This document shows positions 1 to 7,896 of a DNA stretch of 33,374 nt, piece by piece (within the stretch, counting starts at the first letter, position 1; each line of letters begins with the position of its first letter). The stretch lies in NCBI GenBank assembly GCA_947374705.1, contig CANCDA010000004.1, positions 1-33,374 on the forward strand, given 5' to 3'. The notes beneath the pieces are model-generated. The model was not told where the DNA came from. It saw nothing but the letters and a program-made list of their open reading frames with translations, and did no database searches. The DNA comes from Comamonadaceae bacterium. Its GTDB lineage: Bacteria > Pseudomonadota > Gammaproteobacteria > Burkholderiales > Burkholderiaceae_C. The position numbers were made by a program, and so were the translations under genes.

Positions 1-35
1 AAGGGTAAGGTCATGGTGGCGAGTTCGTAGTACAT
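1..35 (-). CDS. N-terminal fragment, possible NIPSNAP-family protein (cut by window edge)
   Basis: Only the first 11 codons are inside the window. Read leftward from the ATG at 35 they give MYYELATMTLP. An AAGGA ribosome binding site lies a few bases upstream, which supports a real start. The peptide resembles the usual opening of NIPSNAP-family proteins (M-x-YEL-R/A-x-Y/M-TL-x-P-G), small ferredoxin-like-fold proteins often found in catabolic clusters. It follows the flavoenzyme gene by 23 bases on the same strand and is probably in its operon. Eleven residues are too few for a firm call. Confidence 0.45.
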   Translation of the reverse strand, partial: MYYELATMTLP

Positions 36-58
36 GGGGAATCCTTTCAATGTCAGTT

Positions 59-1789
59 CTAAAAATGGCCTGCAGCATGTCGCGCAGCAATAAAGCCAAA
101 GGTCATGGCCGGCCCGAGCGTGATGCCGCCGCTGGGGTAGTGCCCGCCCATCACGCTGGCCATGTCGTTGCCGCACACATACAGGCCCGCAATCGGCTGG
201 CCCTGCGCGTTGAGGGCCTGTGCATGGGCATTGGCGCGCAGCCCGGCAAACGAGCCCAGGCTGCCCGGTAACACCTGCACGGCGTAGAAAGGGCCGCGCT
301 CGATGGGGGCGACGCCGGGGTTGGGCCAGTGTTCGCTCGCTCGGTAACTGGCGTCACCTTGCAGGCGGTTGTAGGGCGTGTCACCACGCTGGAATTGGGC
401 GTCGAAACCTCGGCGGGCATGGCGGTTGTAGTCGGTCACGGTGGCTTGCAAGCCTTCAGCCTCGATGCCGCAGACCTGCGCCAGATCGGCCATGGTGCTG
501 CCACGCTTGAGGTAACCGTTGCGCAGCCAGCGACCCATGGGCATGGGTGCAGGCTTGACCGCCCCCAGGCCATAGCGGCGCAAAAAAGCGTGATCGACGA
601 TCAGCCAAGCTGCGGGCAACGCAGCCGCTGGCGTGGCCTTGAACAGCGCCTGCATGAAGTCGTTGTAGCTGTTGCCCTCGTTGCAAAAGCGCTGGCCTTG
701 CGCGGTGACGGCAATCAGCCCCGGCTTGCCGCGCTCGATCAGGTGCGGGAAGTGGCACACGCTGCCGTCGGCGCGCGGAGCCAGAGACACCGGCGCATGG
801 GCCATCGCACTGGCCAGCGTCGTGTCCACCACCGCACCCACGGCTTCACCCAGGCGCAAGCCGTCACCCGTATTGCTCTGGGGGGCGGCGGAAAAATGCG
901 GTGCACCAAATTGCGCGACCGCCGCTTGCGCATAAGGCAGCAGTTGCATCTGGCGTGCGCTGTCGTGCGGGCAACCGCCGCAGGCCAGCACCACGCCGCG
1001 TGCGGCGGTGAAGACGCGGCCATCGCTGAGCTGTACCCCGTTGACGCGGCCTTCTTCCGATTGCAATAGCCGCGTGGCCTGCACGCTGGTGAGCCACACC
1101 ACGCCCACGTCTTGCGCCGACTTGAGCAGCCTGGCCGCCAGCGCATGGCCTGCCACCAGTTGCATGGATCGCCCGTGCAGCAGCAGGTCGCGCACGTGGC
1201 GCAGCACGCGGCCCGCCACGTACAGCATCGAACGAAAACTGCGCAGCGCCTGCATGAAGTGGCGCAAGTCTGGCCCCGCCGCAATGCCCATGCCCCACAG
1301 CGTGCTCATGTCCAGCGGCGCACGCAAGTCGCGGATGCTGTCGCCCAACTCGCGGCCATCAAAGGGCGCGGCGCACACTGATCGCCCGCCTCTGGCGGCA
1401 TAGGGGTTATGGCCGTGAAAATCGGGAATTGCATTGCCATCAATGAACTGCACCGCCGTGTTGTGGCGGAAGAAATCGACCATGCGCGGCGCGTTTTGCA
1501 AAAAGGCATCGACGCGTGCGGCATCAAATTTGTTGCCCAGCTCCAGGTGCAGGTAGTGGCGCGCTGCGCTCACATGCTCATCCAGGCCTGCCTTGCGGGC
1601 CAGTGCATTGCGCGGCAGCCACATCCACCCGCCCGACCAGGCGGTAGTGCCGCCGAGCACGGTTTCTTTCTCCAGCACCAGCACTTTCAGGCCCAGGTGC
1701 GCGGCAGCGACCGCGGCGGACAGGCCACCCGCGCCGGAGCCGATGACGATGAGGTCAACGTCGCTGTCCATGTTGTCCGTGCTTGACAT
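59..1789 (-). CDS. KstD-like FAD-dependent oxidoreductase (fumarate reductase/3-ketosteroid dehydrogenase superfamily)
   Basis: The protein has about 576 residues. An N-terminal Rossmann FAD-binding motif (GSGAGGLSAAVAAAHLG) at about residues 17-33 is followed by the GGTTAWSGGWMWLP segment typical of the KstD branch. Near the C-terminus are a second FAD-contacting stretch (GLYVCGND) and GHYPSGGITLGPAMTFGFIA. Members desaturate C-C bonds next to a carbonyl or carboxylate using FAD; no signal peptide is visible, so it is probably cytoplasmic. The ATG at 1789 overlaps the IclR stop as TGATG; a GTG at 1792 is the alternative start. It is paralogous to the flavoenzyme at 3515. The substrate is unknown: a steroid-type or alicyclic ketone or acid is an inference from the family only. 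Confidence 0.85.
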   Translation of the reverse strand: MSSTDNMDSDVDLIVIGSGAGGLSAAVAAAHLGLKVLVLEKETVLGGTTAWSGGWMWLPRNALARKAGLDEHVSAARHYLHLELGNKFDAARVDAFLQNAPRMVDFFRHNTAVQFIDGNAIPDFHGHNPYAARGGRSVCAAPFDGRELGDSIRDLRAPLDMSTLWGMGIAAGPDLRHFMQALRSFRSMLYVAGRVLRHVRDLLLHGRSMQLVAGHALAARLLKSAQDVGVVWLTSVQATRLLQSEEGRVNGVQLSDGRVFTAARGVVLACGGCPHDSARQMQLLPYAQAAVAQFGAPHFSAAPQSNTGDGLRLGEAVGAVVDTTLASAMAHAPVSLAPRADGSVCHFPHLIERGKPGLIAVTAQGQRFCNEGNSYNDFMQALFKATPAAALPAAWLIVDHAFLRRYGLGAVKPAPMPMGRWLRNGYLKRGSTMADLAQVCGIEAEGLQATVTDYNRHARRGFDAQFQRGDTPYNRLQGDASYRASEHWPNPGVAPIERGPFYAVQVLPGSLGSFAGLRANAHAQALNAQGQPIAGLYVCGNDMASVMGGHYPSGGITLGPAMTFGFIAARHAAGHF

Positions 1790-2616
1790 CACGGCGCGTA
1801 AATGGGCGTGGCGTTTGCCGCGTGTGCGGCGTCCGGCAAGCGCTTGTTGAAGAAGGGCGAAGCACCGCTGGCGGCGGCCATCTGCGCCGCAACGGCCAGC
1901 AGCTCAGACGCCAGTGCTCGCATTTTTTTCTCGGTAAACCGCACGGTGGGACCGGCGATGGTGATGACGCCGATAGGCGCTTGGCCCTTCAATCGCACCG
2001 GTGCGCCCATGGCGTTCAGGCCAGCGGTGTAGGTCTCTTGCGTCAGGCTGTAGCCAAGTTGGCGCGCGGCTTGCACGCGGGTCATCAGCGCCGTTAGGCT
2101 GGTGGGTGCGTTGGGGCCGTAGTCACGCGGCGCGCCCAGGCCTTGCTGTTTTACCCGCGCCATGGCTTCTTTGTCCGACAGGGCCAACAACCAAGCTTGA
2201 CCCGAGGCCGAGCACGACAGGCGCGCATCACTGCCCATGTCGGGGTCATAACGCAGGCCTTGGCGTGCACCTTGGGCGCGCGCCACCCAGGTCAGGCGGT
2301 CGCCGTCAATCACCGACAGACGCACCAACTCGCCCGAGGTCACGGCCAGGCGATCCAGCAGCGGCTGGGCTATATCGACGATACCGGTGTTGCTGAGGTA
2401 ACTCAGCCCCATGGACACCAGCTTGGTGGTGAGCACGTAGTCGCCGTGCTCGCGCGTCTGACGCACATAGCCGCAGCGCACCAGGTCGGTCAGCAGGCGG
2501 TGCGCGCCGCTGCGCGGGATGCCGAGCTGGTCGGCGATGGCGGCCAGTTCCAGGCCGTGGCCGTGCTGGGCCAGCAGCTCCAGAATGCCCAAGGTTCGCT
2601 CCAAGACGCCACTCAT
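1789..2616 (-). CDS. IclR-family transcriptional regulator
   Basis: This 275-residue protein has the IclR layout. A winged helix-turn-helix fills about residues 1-65 (ERTLGILELLAQHG, then LGIPRSGAHRLLTDLVRCGYV). A ligand-binding domain fills about 75-250, including the typical NAMGAPV and GVITIAGP segments. IclR proteins usually sense a pathway intermediate and control the adjacent catabolic operon. Its stop overlaps the start of the downstream flavoenzyme gene, so the two are translationally coupled. It is divergent from the shikimate-dehydrogenase-like operon, with an IclR-style palindrome in the 89-base gap. No clear Shine-Dalgarno precedes the ATG. The C-terminal extension after about residue 255 (SPFFNKRLPDAAHAANATPIYAP) is not part of the family core. 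Confidence 0.9.
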   Translation of the reverse strand: MSGVLERTLGILELLAQHGHGLELAAIADQLGIPRSGAHRLLTDLVRCGYVRQTREHGDYVLTTKLVSMGLSYLSNTGIVDIAQPLLDRLAVTSGELVRLSVIDGDRLTWVARAQGARQGLRYDPDMGSDARLSCSASGQAWLLALSDKEAMARVKQQGLGAPRDYGPNAPTSLTALMTRVQAARQLGYSLTQETYTAGLNAMGAPVRLKGQAPIGVITIAGPTVRFTEKKMRALASELLAVAAQMAAASGASPFFNKRLPDAAHAANATPIYAP

Positions 2617-2638
2617 AGTTTTTATGCGATTTTAAAAA

Positions 2639-2655
2639 ATGGAATGGTATTCCAT
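2639..2655. promoter_or_regulatory. Probable IclR operator (perfect inverted repeat)
   Basis: The sequence ATGGAAT-GGT-ATTCCAT is a perfect 7-bp inverted repeat with a 3-base spacer. Its 15-base core TGGAATGGTATTCCA has the same length and outer arms (TGGAA...TTCCA) as the E. coli IclR consensus. It lies 23 bases upstream of the IclR gene start and about 50 bases upstream of the divergent dehydrogenase start. A possible -10 (TAAGAT, 2663-2668) for the rightward operon would put the palindrome over the -35 position. Assigning it to the adjacent IclR protein is inference. Confidence 0.7.
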
Positions 2656-2705
2656 ATTTAGGTAAGATCGCTGCACTGCCGTGAGTCCACTCAAATTTCT
2701 TCACC

Positions 2706-3500
2706 ATGTCCCAACCCTTAAGCGGTGCCAGCCGCGTCCACTTCATCGTGGGCGACCCGATTGCCCAGGTCAAATCCCCCGCAGGTGTGAGTCAGGCCTT
2801 CCACGCACGCGGCCACAACGCCTATGTGATGCCCGCGCATGTCGCGCCCGCTGATCTGGCTGCTTGGCTGGCCGGGGTGTCTTTGGCGCGCAACGTGGAC
2901 GGCATCATCGTCACCGTGCCGCACAAGTTTGCAGTGTTCGATCTGTGCGCCAGTACCTCAGAGCGCGCCACCTTCTTGCGCACCGTCAACACCCTGCGCC
3001 GCAACGCTGACGGCACCTGGCACGGCGACATGTTTGACGGCCTGGGTTTTGTGGAGGCCTTGCGAGACAACGGCTGCCTGCTCCAGGGCCGCAAAGCCCT
3101 GCTGGTGGGCGCGGGCGGTGCGGGCTCGGCGATTGCGCACGCGCTGGTGATGGCGGGCGTGAGCGCCTTGGCGATTCATGACGAAGACAATGCACGCCGC
3201 ACGACCTTGGTGGAACGCTTGGCGACGCTCAAGCAATGCCCCGTCACCCACGGCACTGCCGACCCCCGTGGCTTTGACCTTGTGCTCAACGCCACGCCTG
3301 TGGGCATGCGTGAGGGTGAGCCGATCCCCGTGCAGGTGGATCGCCTCACATCGAACCAGTTTGTCGGCTGCGTCATCACCGCACCCGCCGTCACCCCGCT
3401 CATCGCCGCCGCGCGCGCCCAGGGCTGCGCCACGGTCACCGGCACGCAAATGTTTGGCCGGGTGCGGGATTTGATGGTGGATTTTTTGCTGCACGTTTGA
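2706..3500 (+). CDS. Shikimate/quinate dehydrogenase-like oxidoreductase with altered substrate site
   Basis: At 264 residues it has normal AroE length. The N-terminal substrate domain carries GDPIAQVKSP (16-25), the catalytic lysine in VTVPHK (K74), the substrate asparagine N95 (VNTL) and the catalytic aspartate D111 (GDMFDG). The nucleotide-binding loop is GAGGAGSA. Three usual substrate contacts differ: the first serine of the SxS motif is valine, GDNTDG is GDMFDG, and the C-terminal glutamine of the MLVYQ segment is not conserved (MFGRV). Acidic residues after the second strand of the Rossmann fold (AIHDED) replace the NRT-type NADP motif and suggest NAD. It is the first gene of an operon with a flavoenzyme and a Bug receptor. 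A catabolic role on a shikimate- or quinate-like hydroxy acid is more likely than aromatic biosynthesis. Confidence 0.85.
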   Translation: MSQPLSGASRVHFIVGDPIAQVKSPAGVSQAFHARGHNAYVMPAHVAPADLAAWLAGVSLARNVDGIIVTVPHKFAVFDLCASTSERATFLRTVNTLRRNADGTWHGDMFDGLGFVEALRDNGCLLQGRKALLVGAGGAGSAIAHALVMAGVSALAIHDEDNARRTTLVERLATLKQCPVTHGTADPRGFDLVLNATPVGMREGEPIPVQVDRLTSNQFVGCVITAPAVTPLIAAARAQGCATVTGTQMFGRVRDLMVDFLLHV

Positions 3501-3514
3501 GATGAAGGCCTGTC

Positions 3515-5275
3515 ATGCACGTGTTTAAAAAACTCAACGATTTACCCGAGGCTGTGGCCTTTGATGTAGTGGTGATTGGCGCGGGTGGCGCGGGTCTGGC
3601 AGCCGCGTTGTTTGCGGCGATGGACGGCGCGCACGTGCTGCTGGTAGAGCACACTGAATTCGTCGGTGGCACTACAGCCCTGTCGGCGGGCACGACCTGG
3701 ATTCCCGGCACGCACCATGCAGCCAGCGTGAACCCCGGCGACACCTTGGCCGATGCAGCGCGCTACCTCAACAACGCCATTGGCGAGCGCTCACCCGCTC
3801 ACCTGCGCCAAGCCTTTCTGGACAACGGGCCGATCGCTGTGCAGCGCATCGAGGCGAACTCCGCCGTCAAATACCGCGCCTGCGCCAAGCACCCGGACTA
3901 CCTCTCCGAGTTGGGCGGCGCCACGCTCAATGGCCGGGCGCTGGAGCCCCTGCCTTTTGATGGGCGCCTGCTGGGCGAGTTGTTTGCGCTGCTGCGCCCG
4001 CCCATCCCCGAATTCACCGTGCTGGGCGGCATGATGGTGGACCGCAGCGACATCAATCACCTGCTGGGCATGACGACCTCATTCACTTCGCTGAAAGCTT
4101 CGGTCAAGCTGCTGCTACGCCACGCCGCAGACCGGCTGCGCTACCCACGCGGCACGCGGCTGGTGATGGGCAATGCGCTGGTGGCGCGGCTGCTGTATTC
4201 ACTGTCCCAACACGCCCATGTCTCTGTGTTGCTCAACACCTCGGTGGCGCAGATCGGGCGCGGTGCGGCGGGCGTGGATTCGATCACGCTGATGCAGGGT
4301 GAGCAGCAACGCAGCGTGCGGGTCCAAGGTGGCGCCATCCTCGCCAGCGGCGGCTTCAACCGCCACCCTGCATTGCGACGGACGATGCTGCCTGGCATAG
4401 ACCCGGACTGGTGCCCAGCCGCCCCTGGCCACACGGGCGCGGTGCAAGATATGGCGCGCGGTCTGGGCGCACACGATGGCAAGGTGCATGAGGGCCAGAC
4501 CCCAAGCACCCACGCCTTCTGGGCCCCGGTGTCCTTGCGCCAGCGCGCTGACGGCACGCAAGCCGTGTTTCCGCACTTCGTGATGGACCGCGCCAAGCCC
4601 GGCATGATCACCGTCAACCAAGCGGGCCAGCGATTCGTTAACGAAAGTACGTCCTACCACCTGTTTGCGCTGGCCATGCAGGCCGCGAACAAGCGCTCAC
4701 CCACCATCCCTGCCTACCTGATTTGCGACGCCGAAGCCCTGCGCCAATACGGCCTAGGCATGGTGCGCCCGGGTGGCAAGGGGCTTGCCCCCTTCATCGC
4801 CGATGGCTACCTGACCGAAGGCCGCACGCTGGCTGAACTCGCGCAAAAACTGGGTGTGGATGCGGCGGGTTTAGAGGCCAGTGTCAAGCAGATGAACACC
4901 TATGCCGAAATCGGCATCGACCCCGACTTTCATCGCGGTGAAACCGCTTACCAACACAACATCGGCGACGCCACGGCGGGCGGCAAAAACCCCAACCTGG
5001 GGCCACTACTCACCGCGCCGTTTTATGCCGTCAAGCTCTACCCCGGCGACATCGGCGCATCCACCGGCTTGGCGACCGACGCCGATGCGCGCGTACTCGG
5101 CCAAGACGGGCAAGCGATTCGCGGTCTGTACGCCGTAGGCAACGACATGCACTCCATCATGGGCGGTGTGTACACTGGCCCAGGCATCACGATTGGGCCG
5201 GGCTTGGTGTTCGCGTACCTCGCTGCACGGCATGTGATGACAAGCGTAATGAAGGGCCAACCCGCAGACGTTTAA
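3515..5275 (+). CDS. KstD-like FAD-dependent oxidoreductase (second paralogue)
   Basis: This 586-residue flavoprotein belongs to the same family as the gene at 59-1789. The FAD dinucleotide fold (VVIGAGGAGLAAALFAAMDGAHVLLVE) starts near residue 20 and is followed by GGTTALSAGTTWIPGT. The C-terminal FAD segment GLYAVGNDMHSIMGGVYTGPG leads into ITIGPGLVFAYLAA. A GAAGG ribosome binding site precedes the ATG. It starts 14 bases after the dehydrogenase gene and ends 18 bases before the receptor gene, so all three are probably one transcript. No signal peptide or membrane segment is seen. Desaturation of the pathway substrate or its CoA-free acid is a family-based guess. The two paralogues differ in active-site neighbourhood (YPSGG versus YTGPG), so they may act on successive intermediates. 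Confidence 0.87.
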   Translation: MHVFKKLNDLPEAVAFDVVVIGAGGAGLAAALFAAMDGAHVLLVEHTEFVGGTTALSAGTTWIPGTHHAASVNPGDTLADAARYLNNAIGERSPAHLRQAFLDNGPIAVQRIEANSAVKYRACAKHPDYLSELGGATLNGRALEPLPFDGRLLGELFALLRPPIPEFTVLGGMMVDRSDINHLLGMTTSFTSLKASVKLLLRHAADRLRYPRGTRLVMGNALVARLLYSLSQHAHVSVLLNTSVAQIGRGAAGVDSITLMQGEQQRSVRVQGGAILASGGFNRHPALRRTMLPGIDPDWCPAAPGHTGAVQDMARGLGAHDGKVHEGQTPSTHAFWAPVSLRQRADGTQAVFPHFVMDRAKPGMITVNQAGQRFVNESTSYHLFALAMQAANKRSPTIPAYLICDAEALRQYGLGMVRPGGKGLAPFIADGYLTEGRTLAELAQKLGVDAAGLEASVKQMNTYAEIGIDPDFHRGETAYQHNIGDATAGGKNPNLGPLLTAPFYAVKLYPGDIGASTGLATDADARVLGQDGQAIRGLYAVGNDMHSIMGGVYTGPGITIGPGLVFAYLAARHVMTSVMKGQPADV

Positions 5276-5293
5276 CCCACCGGAGACTTGCGC

Positions 5294-6283
5294 ATGACGG
5301 TTTCACGAGTTCATCTTTTGCACACGCTGATGCGCACATTGAGCGCAGCCACACTGTGTGTCCTGAGTGCCTCCGCCGCACTCGCGCAAAGCTACCCCAC
5401 CAAGCCGATTCGCGTCATCGTGCCCTATGCAGCGGGTGGCTTCTCAGACCAAAGCTCGCGCATCATTGCCGAGGCGCTTTCGCAAGAACTCAAACAACAG
5501 TTCGTGATCGAAAACCGCGCCGGTGGCGGTGGCCGCATTGGCGTTGATGCCCTGAGCAAGATGGCCCCTGATGGCTACAGCCTGCTCCTCACCACCAACG
5601 GCACACACACCTACATGGCGGTCACCGAGAAGTCTTTGAGCTACGACCCCATCAAAGACTTCACCCCCATCTCCTTGATCGGCTCCTATGGCCTGCTGAT
5701 GGTGGTCAACCCGGCTGTGCCCGTGCGCACGGTGGGCGAGCTGATCGCCTATGCCAAGAGCAACCCCGGCAAGCTCAACTACGCCAGCTCCGGGCCAGGC
5801 AGCGGCCTGCATTTCGCGGGCGAGGTGTTCAAATCCATGGCCGGTATCGACATGGTGCACGTGCCCTACAAGGGCTCGGGCCCGGGCATGCTGGACGTGT
5901 TGGCGGGCAATTGCCAGGTGATTTTTGCGGGTGAAGCCAAGCCCCATATCGACAGCGGCAAAGTGCGCCTGCTCGGCACCACCAGCGCCGCACGCGACCC
6001 GCGCTACCCCAACGCGCTCACGATTGGTGAGTCTGGCTTAACTGGCTATGACTTGACGTATTGGGTGGGTTTGATGGCCCCCAAAGGCTTACCGGCAGAC
6101 ATCCAACTCAAGCTCAATGCCGCCGTTAAAAAAATACTGACCGAGCCCCATGTGAAGAAACTCTTCGCCGACATGGGTTTGTCACCCGTGGGCAGCTCGC
6201 CCGAGTATTTGGTGGATCAGATCCGCACCGAAACCGCCAAACTCAGCGCCGTTGCGGCCAGCATTCCGGGTGGAGTTAACTGA
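5294..6283 (+). CDS. Bug/TctC-family tripartite tricarboxylate transporter substrate-binding protein
   Basis: The precursor has 329 residues. The signal peptide ends near ALAQ-SYPTKP, about residue 30. The mature start SYPTKPIRVIVPYAAGGFSD is the hallmark of Bug periplasmic receptors, which bind carboxylates or amides and, for some members, feed TctAB-type permeases. The inner family motifs DGYSLLLTTNGTH and LNYASSGPGSGLHFAGE are also present. The ATG at 5294, 8 bases after CGGAG, fits better than the in-frame TTG at 5288. No TctA/TctB genes are nearby, so an orphan receptor or a distant permease must serve it. Its place as the last gene of the operon suggests that the pathway substrate is an organic acid. 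Confidence 0.9.
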   Translation: MTVSRVHLLHTLMRTLSAATLCVLSASAALAQSYPTKPIRVIVPYAAGGFSDQSSRIIAEALSQELKQQFVIENRAGGGGRIGVDALSKMAPDGYSLLLTTNGTHTYMAVTEKSLSYDPIKDFTPISLIGSYGLLMVVNPAVPVRTVGELIAYAKSNPGKLNYASSGPGSGLHFAGEVFKSMAGIDMVHVPYKGSGPGMLDVLAGNCQVIFAGEAKPHIDSGKVRLLGTTSAARDPRYPNALTIGESGLTGYDLTYWVGLMAPKGLPADIQLKLNAAVKKILTEPHVKKLFADMGLSPVGSSPEYLVDQIRTETAKLSAVAASIPGGVN

Positions 6284-6497
6284 CGGCAAGCCCTAGCTAC
6301 ACCGGCACAGGTTGCTCGCTATGTAGAGAGTCAAACCCGTTTCAGTGCATACCCTGCGCCACTCATTCGCCACCCACTTGCTGCAACAGCACTAAGCAGT
6401 GAGCGGCTGAGATAATCACCCTCAGTGATCAGGGCCGCTCACCGCCATGCGTGAGCCAATGGCCCTGGCCTAGCCTATTGAATTGAATCGAGGTCTC
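6284..6497. other. Intergenic region upstream of exodeoxyribonuclease III
   Basis: These 214 bases carry no convincing gene. They contain a GATAAT -10-like hexamer (6411-6416) without a good -35, and overlapping inverted repeats listed separately. The xth ribosome binding site (CGAGG, 6489-6493) is at the right edge. No T-rich intrinsic terminator follows the receptor gene. Confidence 0.6.
6399..6466 (+). promoter_or_regulatory. Overlapping, mutually exclusive hairpins (possible attenuator-like structure)
   Basis: Three arms compete. GTGAGCGGC (6399-6407) can pair with GCCGCTCAC (6434-6442). The right arm can instead form a stronger local hairpin: AGGGCC+GCTCAC (6431-6442) with GTGAGC (6451-6456) and GGCCCT (6461-6466), leaving the loop CGCCATGC and a CAAT bulge. 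No run of T follows either form. It may be a transcript-end structure of the upstream operon or a leader structure of xth; the sequence does not decide. Confidence 0.5.
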
Positions 6498-7289
6498 ATG
6501 CTCCGTGTTGTTACTGCCAATTTGAATGGCGTTCGTTCTGCTGCCAGCAAAGGTTTTTTTGACTGGGTCGTGCAAAGTCAGCCCCATGTTTTGGGGGTGC
6601 AAGAAGTGAAGGCTCAGCACGAGCAAGTTGCGGGCATTTTTTCCACCGCCGCAGACTTGAACGGGCACTTTCACTATGCCCAGAAGAAGGGCTACTCGGG
6701 CGTGGGCGTTTACACCGGCCCTGCGCCTTCCGATGTCGTCATTGGGCTGGGCGTGCCTGAGTTTGATGATGAGGGGCGCTGGGTCGAAGCGCGGTTTGAT
6801 CGGCCGGGGCGCAAGCTCAGTGTGATCAGCTGCTACTTCCCCAGTGGGTCTTCGGGCGAAGAGCGGCAAGACGTGAAGTTTCGCTTCCTCGATGCCCTGT
6901 ACCCCAAGCTGATGGCGCTCAAGGGCGAGCGCGAATTTATCTTGATGGGGGACGTGAACATTGCCCACCGCGAAGCGGATTTGAAAAACTGGAAGGGCAA
7001 CCAGAAGAACAGCGGTTTTTTGCCCGAAGAGCGGGCCTGGATGACCCGGCTGTTGAACGAAGGCGGCTTGGTCGATGTGTATCGCAGCCTGCACCCCGAC
7101 ACCACCGATGAGTGCTACACATGGTGGAGCAACCGGGGTCAGGCTTACGCCAACAACGTGGGGTGGCGGTTGGACTACCAAATCGCCACGCCCGCGCTTG
7201 CGGCCCTGGCCCGCACGGCGTCGATCTTTAAGACGCAACGCTTTAGCGACCATGCGCCGCTAATCATCGACTACGACACCACGCTTTAA
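6498..7289 (+). CDS. xth: Exodeoxyribonuclease III (AP endonuclease)
   Basis: The 263-residue protein has the full endonuclease/exonuclease/phosphatase fold of the Xth/ExoA family. Visible motifs are the N-terminal VVTANLNGVRSA, VLGVQEVKAQ with the metal-binding glutamate, GDVNIAHREADLKNW with the catalytic Asp/Asn pair, WRLDYQIA, and the C-terminal SDHAPLIIDY with the catalytic histidine. The enzyme cuts DNA at abasic sites and removes 3'-blocking groups in base excision repair, in the cytoplasm. The ATG at 6498 follows GAGG at good distance; an upstream in-frame TTG at 6483 lacks a ribosome binding site. The GDT1 gene follows 11 bases after the stop, so the two are likely cotranscribed. Confidence 0.95.
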   Translation: MLRVVTANLNGVRSAASKGFFDWVVQSQPHVLGVQEVKAQHEQVAGIFSTAADLNGHFHYAQKKGYSGVGVYTGPAPSDVVIGLGVPEFDDEGRWVEARFDRPGRKLSVISCYFPSGSSGEERQDVKFRFLDALYPKLMALKGEREFILMGDVNIAHREADLKNWKGNQKNSGFLPEERAWMTRLLNEGGLVDVYRSLHPDTTDECYTWWSNRGQAYANNVGWRLDYQIATPALAALARTASIFKTQRFSDHAPLIIDYDTTL

Positions 7290-7300
7290 TCTCGCACGCG

Positions 7301-7879
7301 ATGGAAGCTCTACTGGTTTCAACCGGCGTGGTTGCCCTGGCCGAAATCGGCGACAAGACTCAACTGCTGGCCTTCATCCTTGCGGCACGCTTTAAGAAGC
7401 CGCTGCCCATCATCGCGGGCATTTTTTGCGCCACGGTGGTCAACCATGGGCTGGCGGGGGCGCTGGGGGCGTGGATCACGCACAACGTCAGCACCGAAGT
7501 CCTACGTTGGGTGCTGGGCGTCTCGTTCATCGCCATGGCGGTGTGGACGATGATTCCCGACAAGATCGAGGACGAGGAAACGCAGATTGCAAAGAAGTTT
7601 GGCGTGTTCGGCGCGACGCTCATCACCTTCTTTTTGGCCGAGATGGGGGACAAGACGCAAATCGCCACCATCGCCATGGCGGCTCACTACGCCAACCCGG
7701 TGTTGGTGGTGATCGGCACGACGCTGGGCATGCTGATTGCGGACGTGCCTGCTGTGTTTGTGGGTGACAAACTGGCAACCAAAATCCCCATGAAGTTGGT
7801 GCACGCGATAGCGGCCAGCATGTTTGCCGTGCTGGGCATTGCCACGCTACTCGGTGCGGGCGCGAAGCTGGGCCTCTGA
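7301..7879 (+). CDS. TMEM165/GDT1 (UPF0016) family cation exporter, probable Mn2+ efflux
   Basis: The 192-residue membrane protein has two copies of the family signature E-x-G-D-K-T: AEIGDKTQ (about 15-22) in the first half and AEMGDKTQ (about 110-117) in the second. Each repeat has three hydrophobic helices, which gives the usual six-helix inverted-repeat topology. Bacterial members, such as Vibrio MneA, export manganese; eukaryotic ones exchange Mn2+ or Ca2+ for protons. The ATG is 11 bases after xth, with only weak ribosome-binding character. No Mn-riboswitch is visible, since there is no room between the genes. Family assignment is firm; the exact ion is inferred. Confidence 0.9.
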   Translation: MEALLVSTGVVALAEIGDKTQLLAFILAARFKKPLPIIAGIFCATVVNHGLAGALGAWITHNVSTEVLRWVLGVSFIAMAVWTMIPDKIEDEETQIAKKFGVFGATLITFFLAEMGDKTQIATIAMAAHYANPVLVVIGTTLGMLIADVPAVFVGDKLATKIPMKLVHAIAASMFAVLGIATLLGAGAKLGL

Positions 7880-7896
7880 GTGGCCCCACGTTTTCG

